A stretch of DNA of 16,382 nt. Origin: an uncultured Oscillospiraceae bacterium (GTDB lineage: Bacteria > Bacillota > Clostridia > Oscillospirales > Acutalibacteraceae). Below the pieces are notes generated by a model. The model was given only the letters and a program-made list of their open reading frames with translations. It was not told the DNA's origin and searched no databases. The DNA is taken from positions 1 through 16,382 of the forward strand of contig UREO01000021.1 of assembly GCA_900546895.1 (NCBI GenBank), read 5' to 3'. Of the stretch, positions 1 to 6,022 are shown piece after piece. Made by a program: the position numbers and the translations under genes. The first letter of the stretch is position 1, and the number at the start of each line of letters is the position of its first letter.

Positions 1-573
1 CACCCTGCCGCCGTAAAGGCTGATGACCTCGTTCCGGCGGGCATCGTTGTAATACTGGTACAGCCAGCCGATGATCTCAACCGCTTCCCGGAAGTCCCCC
101 TCGGAAATTCCGTCCACAAGGCTGCGGACAACTCCGTCTTCCTCCCGGAAGGACAACTGCAGCAGCGGTTCCAGATAATCACATTCGCTTTCAAAATACT
201 CCGGAAGGACTTTGGCAAGCGACCGGCAGACAGAAATAAAAATCGCGGTAAAGCGCTCGTCCGACCGGTCCTCCGGCGGTTCGGCCGCCAGAATATCCGG
301 AAGAAGCTGTCCCGGCTGCCCGGAAGAAAGGACGCGTACCTTCCCCGGCAGATAGCCGTTGACCTCCATGAACCGGATGCCGATGATACGGATGAACCAC
401 GTATAGGAGACTTCCTCCACCACGGTCTGAAAGCCGCTGTTTTCAATGTCCTGTGTCAGCCCGGGAAATGGGTTTCGTTTCTGCGCCGTCAGTTCGACGG
501 CGCGCCGGGAGACGGACGCGATGAGTTTTTCTCTGGCGCCAACCGCAAAAACCCGAATTGCCGCCTTATTCAC
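1..573 (-). CDS. pglX: BREX adenine-specific DNA methyltransferase PglX/BrxX, N-terminal part (runs off left edge)
   Basis: This is an open frame of 191 codons without a stop, entering the window edge. Two stretches match what I recall of PglX/BrxX N-termini: VSYTWFIRIIGIRFMEVNGY (about residues 55-75) and EIIGWLYQYYNDARRNEV (about 168-185). In BREX systems PglX is a large (about 1,100-1,200 aa) m6A methyltransferase that marks host DNA and is needed for phage exclusion. The SAM-binding and NPPY catalytic motifs would lie beyond the window, so activity cannot be judged. The start is GTG at 571-573, preceded by a purine-rich AAGGGG Shine-Dalgarno; the nearby ATG (579-577) is out of frame and stops at once. 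In canonical BREX-1 loci brxA, brxB and brxC precede pglX. Here pglX is the first gene after a divergent promoter, so the locus is orphan, rearranged or of another layout. Confidence 0.85.
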   Translation of the reverse strand, partial: MNKAAIRVFAVGAREKLIASVSRRAVELTAQKRNPFPGLTQDIENSGFQTVVEEVSYTWFIRIIGIRFMEVNGYLPGKVRVLSSGQPGQLLPDILAAEPPEDRSDERFTAIFISVCRSLAKVLPEYFESECDYLEPLLQLSFREEDGVVRSLVDGISEGDFREAVEIIGWLYQYYNDARRNEVISLYGGRV

Positions 574-603
574 CTTACCATCCCCTTCTCTTTGAATGAG
601 ACT

Positions 604-632
604 ATCATATCATATCTTCGCCAAAAAGTTAA
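604..632 (-). promoter_or_regulatory. Promoter of pglX
   Basis: On the minus strand a -35 TTAACT (627-632) and a -10 TATGAT (604-609) are separated by 17 bp. Transcription would start near 597, about 25 nt before the pglX GTG. It lies back to back with the DUF554 promoter, with only five bases between the two -35 boxes. Confidence 0.65.
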
Positions 633-637
633 TCTTA

Positions 638-667
638 TTGACACCGATTCCCAAAATGAGATATGAT
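638..667 (+). promoter_or_regulatory. Promoter of the DUF554 gene
   Basis: A consensus -35 TTGACA (638-643) is followed after 18 bp by TATGAT (662-667), giving a start near 674 and a leader of about 30 nt before the ATG at 703. Confidence 0.7.
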
Positions 668-702
668 TAAAACCATATGAAGAAACGAGGAAGTGCTGAA
701 AC

Positions 703-1395
703 ATGTTAGGAACCATTGTCAACGCGCTGTCCATTGCGCTGGGAACGGCGCTGGGACTGATTTTAAAAAGCGGTATCCGGAATCATTACCGTGAAACCAT
801 TATGGACGGGGTCGCGCTGTCCGTCCTGCTGATCGGAATAATGGGCGCCATCAAAACAAACGATCTGGTGCTGCTGATTTTCAGCCTGGTAATCGGCAGC
901 ATCATCGGCGAGGCGCTGAAAATTGAGGACCGGCTCGCGGGGCTGGGCCAGCTGATCGAAAGCAGGACTTCAAGCACGGACGGCAGCGTCGCAAAAGCCT
1001 TTGTGGCCGCCAGCCTTTTGTTCTGCGTCGGCTCCATGGCGATCGTCGGTTCCATTGAAAGCGGGCTGACCGGCAATCACCAGACGCTGTTCGCCAAATC
1101 GGTACTCGACGGTATCACGTCTATTTTCCTCAGCTCTGCCATGGGCTTCGGCGTGATTTTTTCCGCCGCGGCCGTATTCCTTTATCAGGGCATGATCACG
1201 CTGCTGGCGTCTTCTCTCAAATCGCTGCTGACCGACGAAATGATACGGGAAATTTCGGCCATCGGCGGCGTCCTGATTATGGCGATCGGGCTGAACATGC
1301 TGAAAATCAAAAAAATAAAGGTCGGCAACATGCTGCCGGCCATTCTTCTTCCTTTTCTGTATTATTTCATTAAAAAAGCAATCGGTATCGCATAA
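703..1395 (+). CDS. DUF554 (YdfK/YqgA-like) integral membrane protein
   Basis: This 230-residue, strongly hydrophobic protein has about six to seven membrane segments. The N-terminus MLGTIVNALSIALGTALGL, the region around VIGSIIGEALKIEDRL and the later FCVGSMAIVGSIESGLTGN are characteristic of the DUF554 family as I know it. The length is normal (about 225-235 aa). The family has no established biochemical role; transport is assumed because it is polytopic. The ATG at 703 is preceded by GAGGA with a rather long 11-13 nt spacing; no better start is visible. The gene stands alone, divergent from pglX, and ends before a pair of strong hairpins. Nothing ties it functionally to the neighbouring PglX. 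Confidence 0.88.
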   Translation: MLGTIVNALSIALGTALGLILKSGIRNHYRETIMDGVALSVLLIGIMGAIKTNDLVLLIFSLVIGSIIGEALKIEDRLAGLGQLIESRTSSTDGSVAKAFVAASLLFCVGSMAIVGSIESGLTGNHQTLFAKSVLDGITSIFLSSAMGFGVIFSAAAVFLYQGMITLLASSLKSLLTDEMIREISAIGGVLIMAIGLNMLKIKKIKVGNMLPAILLPFLYYFIKKAIGIA

Positions 1396-1420
1396 GTTTT
1401 TCCGGTTTCGGCATATCCCG

Positions 1421-1446
1421 AAAAGGGCCTGTTGCAAAACAGCCCC
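1421..1446 (-). terminator. Terminator hairpin, probably of the HD-GYP gene
   Basis: On the minus strand GGG-x-CTGTT, a four-base loop and AACAG-x-CCC form an eight-pair stem with one mismatch, followed directly by TTTT (1421-1424). The T run lies on the side expected for transcripts coming from the gene at 1584-2432. Confidence 0.5.
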
Positions 1447-1464
1447 TTCAACAGCATCACGCAC

Positions 1465-1517
1465 AAATGCGCCTTGAAACGGGCTTTTGAAGCCCGTTTC
1501 AAGGCGCATTTTCTTGT
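1465..1517 (+). terminator. Long perfect hairpin, terminator of the DUF554 gene
   Basis: Bases 1465-1485 and 1491-1511 are perfectly complementary over 21 pairs with a five-base loop. The stem is followed by a T-rich run (TTTCTTGTTGTT). It lies between two converging genes and may stop transcription from both sides, but the better T tract is on the plus strand. Confidence 0.7.
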
Positions 1518-1583
1518 TGTTGACGCTATTTGCTTTATACCATTTTCCATCGTAAATTCATTTTGCAACAGCTCTCTGGTATC

Positions 1584-2432
1584 CTACCCTGTTTTTGCGT
1601 GACCCAACAGTTTTTCAAACTGCTTCAGCAAATCAGGACTGTACAGCCCGTCTTCTTTCTGTAGTTCCAGAAAAGCTTCGCTCATGCTTTTTTCTTTCTT
1701 ATAAGGCCGATAAGAGGTCATTGCATCCAGAACGTCCGCGATCATGACGATCCGGGCTTCCTCTGAAATTTGACTTTCCTTCAGTCCGTTCGGATATCCG
1801 CTGCCGTCAAGCCTTTCATGATGCTGCAGAATAATGTTCAGGCAAACGGACGGGACCTCAATCCCCTGTAACATTTCCGCTCCCAGAACACAGTGCTGCT
1901 TCATAATCATATATTCGTCCCTGCTCAATTCGGAGGGCTTCTGAAGCATTGATTTGGGGATTAAGAGTTTGCCGACGTCATGCAAAAAACCGCCCAGTGC
2001 AAGCTGAGTGAGCCGGGAATCGGAATACCGGAGCTCAATTGCCATCATCGTCGACAGAAGCGCAACATCAACACAGTGGGTATAAAGCCAGTCTATATAA
2101 TTTTCCAGAGCAAGCACTGCTGCCCACCATGGCATTTCTTTGGACTGAAAAAGGACGGCGGTCAGAATATCCGAAGCCTTTGACAACAAAACGGTGCCGT
2201 TCTGCCCCATTTTCTTCTGCATATGATCACAGCTTTTCCGTATGGTCTCTTCCTCACCGACGCCGTCTGTTCTTTCCGGTGAATCACTTTCGGGTTGCCG
2301 GAAGTTCAGAGCGCCGATCGACTGCAGTCTTTCCTGTACTTCTTTGGTCAGCAATTCATTTTTTGCCACCAGTAAGATTCCGTTTTTACTATAGACATCT
2401 TTGTTTGTGTAGACCTTCTTTTCAGTGACCAC
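1584..2432 (-). CDS. HD-GYP domain protein (probable cyclic dinucleotide phosphodiesterase)
   Basis: Residues about 115-275 form an HD-GYP domain: a histidine at about 119, HDVGK at 151-155, QHHERLDGSGYP at 203-214 and IADVLDAM at 231-238 followed by YRPY. These are the metal-binding and GYP signature elements of enzymes that hydrolyse c-di-GMP (or, in some members, cGAMP); all are intact. Residues 1-45 resemble the small N-terminal module often found before HD-GYP domains (KVYTNKDVYSKNGILL). There is no receiver domain or membrane segment, so it is predicted to be cytosolic and its input signal is unknown. The start is GTG at 2430-2432 behind AAGGAG (2443-2448); the ATG between them is out of frame. 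It has its own promoter about 110 bp upstream. Confidence 0.88.
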   Translation of the reverse strand: MVTEKKVYTNKDVYSKNGILLVAKNELLTKEVQERLQSIGALNFRQPESDSPERTDGVGEEETIRKSCDHMQKKMGQNGTVLLSKASDILTAVLFQSKEMPWWAAVLALENYIDWLYTHCVDVALLSTMMAIELRYSDSRLTQLALGGFLHDVGKLLIPKSMLQKPSELSRDEYMIMKQHCVLGAEMLQGIEVPSVCLNIILQHHERLDGSGYPNGLKESQISEEARIVMIADVLDAMTSYRPYKKEKSMSEAFLELQKEDGLYSPDLLKQFEKLLGHAKTG

Positions 2433-2537
2433 CTTGATCCATCTCCTTTATTACGGTCGGTTTCTGAAAGCCGCAAATTAGTTTGATCATTTCGGTTTCA
2501 AATTCCAATAGCAAAGAAAAAATGTTTTCTTGTAACT

Positions 2538-2566
2538 ATTATGCATAATATGGATTAATATGTCAA
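2538..2566 (-). promoter_or_regulatory. Promoter of the HD-GYP gene
   Basis: TTGACA (2561-2566 as its complement), 17 bp, then CATAAT (2538-2543), on the minus strand. Transcription would begin near 2531, leaving a leader of about 100 nt in which no riboswitch was recognised. Confidence 0.7.
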
Positions 2567-2633
2567 TATTAACTTACAGGTAAATATTTTCAAGATATTT
2601 CCGTGATTCATTTTCTATTCCGTGTAAGTTCAC

Positions 2634-2664
2634 AAAAAGGCGGCAGACGAGTCCGTCCGCCGCC
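2634..2664 (-). terminator. Rho-independent terminator of the small basic protein gene
   Basis: A GC-rich stem of 11 pairs with one mismatch (2639-2649 with 2654-2664) is followed on the minus strand by TTTTT (2634-2638). It lies about 20 bp beyond the stop codon at 2686 and ahead of the HD-GYP promoter, so the two genes are separate units. Confidence 0.8.
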
Positions 2665-2685
2665 CCTATATTACAGAATTTCGGC

Positions 2686-3033
2686 TTATCTTGGATCTGT
2701 TTTTTTATCCTGCAGAACCTGACAGCCCATTACATCCCTCCATCGTCCTTTATAGTAACTCTGACAATCCATTAACCCACGCTCGTAGAACCACCGGTCA
2801 AGCCCAAAATATTTCTGGCAAAGATGGTCCGTGTAATCGACCAGCAAGTGCTTTTGATCCTTTTCCAGCAGGATCAGTAGTTCGTTAAACTCCTGATCCA
2901 GTTTGCGGTTCAGCTTAAAATCACGTTTTTCCTTTTCCTGTTTGTATTTTTTATGATGAATTTTCAGACGAAGCTTTACAAATTTTGTCAACCCTCTCTG
3001 CAGCGTTTTATCAACACTTTCAAACGATTCCAT
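2686..3033 (-). CDS. Small basic protein of unknown function
   Basis: This 115-residue protein is very rich in lysine and other charged residues. Residues about 10-65 are predicted helical (HHKKYKQEKEKRDFKLNRKL, then EFNELLILLEKDQKHLL). The C-terminal part is aromatic: CQKYFGLDRWFYERGLMD, then SYYKGRWRDVMGC. No signal peptide or membrane segment is seen. I do not recognise the family; the helix plus FYERG region vaguely resembles small clostridial proteins of unknown function, and nucleic-acid binding is conceivable from the charge but unsupported. The ATG at 3033 has a good GGAAGGAAG site eight bases upstream. A promoter, a long foldable leader and its own terminator support that this is a real, independently controlled gene. 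Confidence 0.75.
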   Translation of the reverse strand: MESFESVDKTLQRGLTKFVKLRLKIHHKKYKQEKEKRDFKLNRKLDQEFNELLILLEKDQKHLLVDYTDHLCQKYFGLDRWFYERGLMDCQSYYKGRWRDVMGCQVLQDKKTDPR

Positions 3034-3206
3034 ATATTAAACTTCCTTCCTTTCATTTAAAAAAAGTCCAGAAAAAGGCACACACAACTTTAAAAGCCCC
3101 CTTCTGATCAAGTCAACATCAACTTCTTGATTATGTGAGCAGATTCACGAATATTTTCCGTCCGGCTTTCATTTCTGTTATGTTATGTCGACTTTTTCTG
3201 GAACTT
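3034..3206 (-). promoter_or_regulatory. Long 5' leader with end-to-end complementarity
   Basis: The predicted transcript starts near 3206. Its first bases (complement of 3192-3209, AAAAAGTTCCAGAAAAAG) can pair with a segment just before the Shine-Dalgarno (complement of 3061-3077, CTTTTTCTGGACTTTTT), leaving one bulged base. Such a helix would close the leader into a domain of about 145 nt. Inside are ATCAAG/CTTGAT arms (around 3107-3133) that compete with an overlapping TCAA-GAAG-TTGA hairpin. No known riboswitch class was recognised. Confidence 0.4.
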
Positions 3207-3212
3207 TTTGTC

Positions 3213-3241
3213 ATTATAACATTCCGTTTATTGACATGCAA
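3213..3241 (-). promoter_or_regulatory. Promoter of the small basic protein gene
   Basis: On the minus strand TTGCAT (3236-3241), a 17 bp spacer and a consensus TATAAT (3213-3218). It places the transcript start at about 3206, roughly 170 nt before the ATG. Confidence 0.7.
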
Positions 3242-3423
3242 CGAGGGGAAAGAGAACGTGCCTGTTTGGCTTCATTGAAAAACCGGGCCGGAAAATCCAT
3301 TGGTTGCGTCAACTCTTATCCAGTATAAGAACCTATATGATCAATAATTACTCATATATTCCTTTATGGCGTTGTTCCATACACTATACTAAAAATATGA
3401 AAATATTGGACAGGTGGATTTTT
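3242..3423 (+). promoter_or_regulatory. Upstream region of the XRE gene with operator-like inverted repeats
   Basis: No gene is supported here: the frame in phase with the XRE gene extends upstream but lacks a credible start. Two inverted repeats are visible, CTTAT-N5-ATAAG (3314-3328) and TATATGA-N11-TCATATA (3334-3358). A possible -10, TATACT (3385-3390), lies upstream of the ATG but has only a poor -35. The repeats could be autoregulatory XRE operators; this is inference. Confidence 0.3.
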
Positions 3424-3762
3424 ATGACTATTGATTATAAGGCGATTGGGCACAGGATCAAACAGGCCCGCCGTGACAGGAATTATACTCAGGCTCATCT
3501 GGCGGAATTGCTTTCCGTTACACCGGAATATATCTCAAGGGTTGAACGGGCCAATACACAGCCAAGTCTGAAAATACTGGGGAAAATCGCCGACCTTCTC
3601 TCGGTCAATTTAACCTATCTGTTGGAAGGGACGTCCACCGGAAACGACAATTATAAGCTGGAGGAATTTACGGACTTGCTGAAAGTGCTCCCTGCGGAAA
3701 AACGAAAGCTGCTTTATGAAATAGCGGTCGTACTCCTCCGGGATGAGTCCGCAAGGGAATAA
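3424..3762 (+). CDS. XRE/Cro-type helix-turn-helix transcriptional regulator
   Basis: This 112-residue protein carries one HTH_3 domain at residues about 7-68: IGHRIKQARRDRNYTQAHLA, then EYISRVERANTQPSLKIL and LLSVNLTYLLEG. This is the SinR/Xre-like fold that binds DNA as a dimer. The remaining 40 residues (EEFTDLLKVLPAEKRKLLYE) form a helical tail probably used for dimerisation. I chose the ATG at 3424 because AGGTGGA lies five bases upstream and the HTH begins directly after it; a longer frame back to 3304 adds 40 residues unlike any XRE protein. The gene stands alone; candidate operators lie upstream. The target and signal are unknown. Confidence 0.88.
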   Translation: MTIDYKAIGHRIKQARRDRNYTQAHLAELLSVTPEYISRVERANTQPSLKILGKIADLLSVNLTYLLEGTSTGNDNYKLEEFTDLLKVLPAEKRKLLYEIAVVLLRDESARE

Positions 3763-3852
3763 AGAGCGTTCTTTTCCGGACGGATCAAGCCACGCCTTTT
3801 ATGCCGTCTTCAAGAGGGGCGTACCCTGCGGTATTCCTTTTGGCACAGCAAA

Positions 3853-3899
3853 GCACCCCATTTGTTTTCAATATACCATACTGAAAACAAATGGGGTGC
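3853..3899. terminator. 18-bp perfect hairpin between convergent genes
   Basis: Bases 3853-3870 (GCACCCCATTTGTTTTCA) and 3882-3899 are exactly complementary, with an 11-base loop. It lies between the converging XRE and lipoprotein genes. Neither side has a continuous T run directly after the stem: TTT is close on the minus strand, and on the plus strand GTTTTTTATC comes 15 bases later. A bidirectional terminator is the likeliest role. Confidence 0.55.
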
Positions 3900-3953
3900 A
3901 GTTCATTCGGGCGTTTTTTATCAGCAGCTATTTATTGAATGCCTCGGAGATGT

Positions 3954-4340
3954 TCAGCATTTGGATTTGAACACCCCGTCCTGATAGACCTCCGTCACGG
4001 TGCTGTCCGGATAATAGCAAAGGACGGCGCCGTTGTGCTTGCTGACGATGATGGACGGCTCTATGGACTCGTTTTTATCGGAAATCAGGAACTGATAGTA
4101 CTGATTTCCCTGATATTCAAAGCTTCCGTTGATCAGGCCGATTTTGTATTTTGTGTAATCCAAACGGATCATATTTTTGACGGCGTTCATTGCTTCGTTC
4201 CGGTCGATGTTCTGTACCGACTGCGCGGGCTGAAAGATTTCCGGTTTCCCGTTCTGAGCCGTTCCGGCTTTTGAGCAGGCGGTCAGAATTGTCAATAAAG
4301 CCACCAAAATAACCGCAGCCGCAAACTTCCCTGTTTTCAT
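3954..4340 (-). CDS. Small secreted lipoprotein of unknown function
   Basis: This 128-residue protein has a lysine-bearing hydrophobic signal peptide ending in a lipobox LTAC, with the lipidated cysteine at residue 22. It should therefore be anchored to the outer face of the membrane. The mature part holds one small alpha/beta unit: NEAMNAVKNMIRLDYTKYKI, then EYQGNQYYQFLISD and PSIIVSKHNGAVLCYY. This resembles small PepSY-like or substrate-inhibitor-like folds seen in clostridial lipoproteins, but the resemblance is loose. The ATG at 4340 has GGGGAGGAA upstream at good spacing. Its promoter is preceded by two direct repeats typical of LytTR-type response regulators, suggesting regulation by a two-component or quorum-like system. 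Confidence 0.8.
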   Translation of the reverse strand: MKTGKFAAAVILVALLTILTACSKAGTAQNGKPEIFQPAQSVQNIDRNEAMNAVKNMIRLDYTKYKIGLINGSFEYQGNQYYQFLISDKNESIEPSIIVSKHNGAVLCYYPDSTVTEVYQDGVFKSKC

Positions 4341-4377
4341 TGAAATTCCTCCCCTATCATTTTTACTTTACAAATTT

Positions 4378-4406
4378 ATCATAGTACCCACCGGCGGTGA
4401 AAGCAA
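4378..4406 (-). promoter_or_regulatory. Promoter of the lipoprotein gene
   Basis: On the minus strand TTGCTT (4401-4406), 17 bp, TATGAT (4378-4383). The weak -35 fits a promoter that needs an activator, and activator-like repeats lie nine bases upstream. Confidence 0.6.
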
Positions 4407-4414
4407 GAAAAGCA

Positions 4415-4447
4415 ACAAGACTGTAAGTGGTTGCTACAAAACTGTAA
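4415..4447 (-). promoter_or_regulatory. Two direct repeats, LytTR/AgrA-like binding site
   Basis: Read on the minus strand, TTACAGTTTTGT (4436-4447) is followed 21 bp later by TTACAGTCTTGT (4415-4426). The nine-base cores ACAGTTTTG and ACAGTCTTG are separated by 12 bp. AgrA-type LytTR regulators bind nine-base repeats (ACAGTTAAG in S. aureus) with 12-13 bp between them, just upstream of the -35. Here the proximal repeat ends close to the -35 of the lipoprotein promoter. Confidence 0.45.
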
Positions 4448-4520
4448 ACGATGGCGGCGAAAAATGATAAATTTGTCTTTTTTTGACGGGCGGGAACAGA
4501 AAATGAATAAGACACGCTCC

Positions 4521-4548
4521 TTGTAAGCTGACAATTTTATGCTATAAT
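4521..4548 (+). promoter_or_regulatory. Promoter of the rRNA methyltransferase gene
   Basis: TTGTAA (4521-4526), 16 bp, consensus TATAAT (4543-4548), on the plus strand. Transcription would begin near 4555, giving a leader of about 85 nt before the ATG at 4639. Confidence 0.6.
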
Positions 4549-4638
4549 AAATCCATCATTACAGGCTTGTCCTTCGCCGCGCTTGATACGAAATCCGGCG
4601 GCCGGCTGTAAAATTATTTCAGGTTGTGAGGAAAATTT

Positions 4639-5868
4639 ATGAAGCAAAACAGAAGATACCCTAAGATCACGCTGACCCGCAAGGCGGAAAACAGTATTCT
4701 GTCCGGGCACCCGTGGGTCTACAACACGGAGATTCTCAAGATAGAAGGTTCGTATGAAAACGGCGGACTGGTCGACGTTTTCAGCATCCGCGAAAAATAT
4801 CTGGGCACCGGATTTATCAACGACCACTCCAAAATCAGAATCCGGCTGATTTCCCGCAGCGCGAACGACGTCTTTGACGGGACTTTTTTCGAGCGCCGCC
4901 TGCGTCACGCATGGGAGTACCGCAAAACCGTGATGGGGAACGACGTCTCCTGTTGCCGGATCATTTTCGGCGAGGCGGATCTTTTCCCCGGGCTGACGGT
5001 GGACCGCTTTCGCAACATACTGGTCGCACAGACGCTTTCTCTCGGCATGGAAAAGCTGAAACCCGTCCTCTTCCCCCTGCTGTGCAAAATTCTGAGGGAG
5101 GACGGCCAGAACATAGACGGCATCTACGAGCGTAACGACGTCGCAATCCGCGAGCTGGAAGGAATGCAGCAAAAGAAAGGTTTCTTCCCTGTCGACGGGC
5201 TGGAAACCCCGCAGACGACCCGGACGACAATCACGGAGAACGGGATCGAATACGCCGTCGACTTTGAAAACGGACAAAAAACCGGGTTTTTCCTCGACCA
5301 GAAGTACAACCGGCAGGCGGTCGCGAAAATCAGCCCCGGCAAGCGGGTGCTGGACTGCTTTACCCACACCGGCTCCTTTGCGCTGAACGCGGCGAAGAGC
5401 GGAGCGGAACACGTACACGCGGTGGACATTTCCGCCGACGCGGTTGCCATGGCGGAGGAAAACGCCGGGCGCAACCGGCTGCAGGAAAAAATGAGCTTCC
5501 AGACAGCCAATGTGTTCGACTTGCTGCCGCAGATGCCAATGGGGAAAAAGGACGGCTACGACCTGATCGTGCTCGACCCGCCGGCCTTTACCAAATCACG
5601 CCAGACCGTCGACCACGCGATGAAGGGGTACAAGGAAATCAATTTGCGCGCCATGAAGCTGCTGCCGCGCGGCGGCTACCTTGCGACCTGCTCCTGCTCC
5701 CATTTCATGACGGAGGAACTCTTTAGCAGCATGCTGCGCAGCGCGGCGTTTGACGCCCAGGTGTCGCTCCGCCAGATTGAAGCGAGGCAGCAGTCCCCCG
5801 ACCACCCTATTCTATGGAATGTGCCGGAAACCAATTACCTGAAGTTTTACATTTTTCAGATCACCTGA
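4639..5868 (+). CDS. rlmI: RlmI-type 23S rRNA (cytosine-C5) methyltransferase
   Basis: This 409-residue class I SAM-dependent methyltransferase has the RlmI/RlmK layout: an N-terminal PUA RNA-binding domain (residues about 8-80, with HPWVYNTEI), a central domain (LFPGLTVDRF, IYERND) and a C-terminal Rossmann domain. SAM motif I is LDCFTHTGSFALNA (238-251), followed by AVDIS (261-265) and the motif IV loop LDPPAF (312-317). TCSCSH (350-355) supplies the likely catalytic cysteine for C5 methylation. E. coli RlmI makes m5C1962 in 23S rRNA; the clostridial target is inferred. Length is normal. The ATG at 4639 follows GAGGAAA. It stands as a single gene with its own promoter and terminator. Confidence 0.88.
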   Translation: MKQNRRYPKITLTRKAENSILSGHPWVYNTEILKIEGSYENGGLVDVFSIREKYLGTGFINDHSKIRIRLISRSANDVFDGTFFERRLRHAWEYRKTVMGNDVSCCRIIFGEADLFPGLTVDRFRNILVAQTLSLGMEKLKPVLFPLLCKILREDGQNIDGIYERNDVAIRELEGMQQKKGFFPVDGLETPQTTRTTITENGIEYAVDFENGQKTGFFLDQKYNRQAVAKISPGKRVLDCFTHTGSFALNAAKSGAEHVHAVDISADAVAMAEENAGRNRLQEKMSFQTANVFDLLPQMPMGKKDGYDLIVLDPPAFTKSRQTVDHAMKGYKEINLRAMKLLPRGGYLATCSCSHFMTEELFSSMLRSAAFDAQVSLRQIEARQQSPDHPILWNVPETNYLKFYIFQIT

Positions 5869-5876
5869 GCCACTGT

Positions 5877-5921
5877 GCGCCCCGGAAAGTCAGGAGCTTC
5901 GCGCCTACCGGAGCGCTTTTT
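5877..5921 (+). terminator. Probable terminator of rlmI
   Basis: GCGCCCCGG (5877-5885) pairs with CCGGAGCGC (5908-5916) with one mismatch, and TTTTT (5917-5921) follows. The loop is long (22 bases), so the hairpin is imperfect, but its place just past the stop codon fits. Confidence 0.5.
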
Positions 5922-5934
5922 CAAAAAAAAGCCC

Positions 5935-5963
5935 TTGACATTTCTCTTTTAACGTAGTACTAT
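5935..5963 (+). promoter_or_regulatory. Promoter of the leader peptide and metY
   Basis: Consensus TTGACA (5935-5940), 17 bp, TACTAT (5958-5963). Transcription would start near 5970, 53 nt before the leader peptide and about 205 nt before metY. Confidence 0.75.
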
Positions 5964-5968
5964 GTCAA

Positions 5969-6006
5969 TAATATATTACTAAATTGATATGAATTGTAAT
6001 ATTACA
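5969..6006. promoter_or_regulatory. Two AT-rich palindromes, possible operators
   Basis: TAATATATTA (5969-5978) and TGTAATATTACA (5995-6006) are perfect palindromes, about one at the expected transcription start and one just before the leader Shine-Dalgarno. They could bind a dimeric repressor such as a sulfur regulator, but no specific family box was recognised and AT-rich palindromes are common. Confidence 0.35.
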
Positions 6007-6022
6007 TCAAAGGAGGAGCCCT

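Noticed and set aside
3304..3423. 40-residue upstream extension of the XRE protein
   Set aside because: It begins with a TTG without a binding site, while ATG 3424 has AGGTGGA at ideal spacing and starts the HTH domain.
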